Positions 7,501-7,839 of a stretch of 7,839 nt of DNA are shown here, in pieces. Where the stretch lies: the NCBI GenBank assembly GCA_018695085.1, contig JABHOU010000416.1, positions 1-7,839 on the forward strand, written 5' to 3'. The stretch comes from Opitutia bacterium. Its GTDB lineage: Bacteria; Verrucomicrobiota; Verrucomicrobiia; Opitutales; Seribacteraceae. Under the pieces are notes generated by a model. The model saw only the letters and a list, made by a program, of their open reading frames with translations. It was not told the origin of the DNA and ran no database searches. Made by a program: the position numbers and the translations under genes. Numbering within the stretch: the stretch's first letter is position 1; each line of letters opens with the position of its first letter.

Positions 7501-7839
7501 CACTGCCATCGGCACTGAAATGCAAAAGCGGGTGGAAAACCTCGAGCACAAGCCAAGCTCGACTATAAAGAACATAGAATTGGTGCACGCGGACTTACAA
7601 AAAGTTCTTCAACTTCTGAAGCCGGCCGTTCTCGAATCTCGGAAAAAACTCAATGAAATCGCCCCTACCCTAGCCGAACTTGCTCGCCAACTGGCTGAAC
7701 AGGCCAGAAAGGCACAAGCCGAATCCGAGACCATCGTCCAAAAACCCGAGGAAGAAACCCAAGAGGTTCGTCAAGAGACCGCCAAGCTCCAAACCAAGCA
7801 ACGCGAACTGGGCGGAGAAATCAAACTGTTCAACGCAGC
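4538..7839 (+). CDS. Giant DUF4175-like membrane protein with coiled-coil periplasmic region (3' end outside window)
   Basis: From ATG 4538 the frame stays open for 1100 codons and runs off the window. The cytosolic N-terminus (basic RCRRRN) leads into membrane helices at about 23-46 and 61-80, an arginine/lysine-rich cytosolic loop, and a third helix at about 156-171. Everything after that should be periplasmic. Residues about 185-520 are beta-rich, probably several Ig-like/macroglobulin-like sandwiches, including YRYPEYTKLEP (303-313), GWEGTEVDL (325-333) and the repeated-looking PAIRIVSPEE start at 411. From about 525 the protein is almost wholly helical, ending in a charged Q/E/K/R-rich coiled coil (about 1035-1095). 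All three cysteines (C18, C30, C78) are in the membrane/cytosolic part; the roughly 930-residue ectodomain has none. Position after BatA and VWA genes and the loop motif ARLIEQTAP fit the DUF4175-like proteins of PVC Bat clusters. Gene call is strong; family name is tentative and function unknown. Confidence 0.9.
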   Translation, partial: MSVQVDPIILQKLEDFRCRRRNLIFLRGFCSAVVSLLAVFSAIAVADYLTQARMPDEVRTGLSILGYAVVIYSVWRTCARLLIHLPSKRHLARLIEQTAPDLKEDLLSAVELGRDDGAELDSEVFRNLVQKDVSSRVKDLDMSNALPLTRLRRWLQATAALIVFTFVLLNIPDFGGQFQQLMGRALLPGANIAPLTDIEVAILAPNIEKTITPKSEPLRFLVEVKGKDKDQTFGRVELETKIKNAKLNPVAMAPRQANQFSLDYNVDREKFEYRIRVDGSPRTKWFDMDVASRPYVTSFTKTYRYPEYTKLEPITATEDRGDLSGWEGTEVDLVLNTNQVVTEGTMELDLTGGGLSKLQLSPTDDGKGLKTTLVLKKPGTYHTLGVTSQETGWKSKPSQAYEIAVQLDEAPAIRIVSPEEKSQLLAPDDILALTAVAEDDLALEKIEFHVRVNNRGWQKFPVPGLETPIDEKNVVLQFDLDLLELKLRPNDSATLKLVAHDRKGAIGESDPIQLSIISRDLDLSAIQTIKLKSLLVEGVTELAEAAEARAKENNELYSTFLKKNSEPISGATADSMRSLTRSLVEESTLLFDQTLTTLTAMPRGTDSLEVALVTRAVNAINQLRPGIASTYAEMALASEDPKIRKQAVQDLKGSIESDKGLLGNLRNMAKVILDQQVLAVGTTYLRQLLKNQGELIELAKGEYHYKLVARRQEVALNHWRTIENVFKAGSNRRTSATKQISKQEGSLRAALDAETPDRAKLASEIAKWNDSVRRFYEVEQNLLRSRTRSLRSNRENFLWQVRDSWHDIDEFAQKITLLNSNENEYAGMGRILGDRQWPALVSELQGRSRLEESRKDADSAFVKDTGQASRALQALGNQFRSQISAGEETVVIATKIREIAYLFRLLEAYHQVVEASGLASTFANKEKWEMMKSGNRAERAIHWAAAASPWRALSGKIAGIPLDQLGGSNEDRNEAAKILRDLHRQPYATAIGTEMQKRVENLEHKPSSTIKNIELVHADLQKVLQLLKPAVLESRKKLNEIAPTLAELARQLAEQARKAQAESETIVQKPEEETQEVRQETAKLQTKQRELGGEIKLFNA
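4805..4873 (+). other. Predicted cytosolic loop motif of the DUF4175-like protein
   Basis: Residues 90-112, between membrane helices 2 and 3, contain ARLIEQTAP followed by LKEDLLSAVEL. A pattern of this kind (A..iE...P.l...lLsAvEl) recurs, from memory, at the same place in large membrane proteins of PVC Bat-type clusters. Its role is unknown. Being cytosolic, it could be a contact site for soluble partners such as a MoxR ATPase; that is inference. Confidence 0.5.
6110..7839 (+). other. Long helical and coiled-coil region of the DUF4175-like protein
   Basis: Residues about 525-1100 show almost no beta pattern and consist of amphipathic helices rich in A, E, K, L, Q and R with few glycines or prolines. 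The final 60 residues in view (from about 1040) alternate acidic and basic charges with heptad-like leucine/alanine spacing, typical of a coiled coil. In related PVC proteins a very long low-complexity Q/E/R-rich coil follows, so the gene may extend considerably beyond the window. Confidence 0.65.

Overview
The window is almost entirely coding. It holds three large, co-directional plus-strand genes and only one non-coding gap, of 19 bases. All three encode membrane-anchored proteins with very large ectodomains. The first is cut by the left edge and the third by the right edge, so this is the middle of a longer operon. I see no RNA genes, mobile elements, CRISPR arrays, long repeats or convincing terminators.

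The gene order and architectures match the 'aerotolerance'/Bat-type clusters of the Planctomycetes-Verrucomicrobia (PVC) group. In those clusters MoxR ATPase and DUF58 genes are usually followed by a BatA-domain protein, a VWA/glutamine-amidotransferase-like protein and a very large DUF4175-like protein. The PA14 domain in gene 2 is of the kind abundant in Verrucomicrobia and Planctomycetes secreted proteins. Together with moderate GC content and strong GGAG-type ribosome binding sites, this suggests a Verrucomicrobiota-like bacterium. That assignment is inference from protein style, not from a marker gene.

Layout: (1) 1-1213, the C-terminal part of a BatA-like protein, with a class I glutamine amidotransferase-like fold, a beta domain and a C-terminal membrane helix. 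(2) 1210-4518, a 1102-residue VWA protein overlapping gene 1 by ATGA. Its VWA domain is split by a PA14 domain flanked by helical arms, and is followed by an amidotransferase-like domain, an Ig-like domain and a C-terminal membrane helix. (3) 4538-7839, at least 1100 residues with no stop before the window ends. It has three N-terminal membrane helices, a cytosolic loop, periplasmic beta-sandwich domains and a very long helical/coiled-coil region.

Charge distribution around the membrane helices puts all three ectodomains on the periplasmic side. My inference is that they form one cell-envelope complex, with MIDAS-mediated protein contacts through the VWA domain and possibly ligand (for example glycan) binding through PA14. 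The complex would be assembled or remodelled by a MoxR ATPase encoded outside this window. The most unusual points are the PA14 domain inside the VWA domain, the giant third protein, and a 7-codon mini-ORF joining genes 2 and 3 by stop/start overlaps at both ends.
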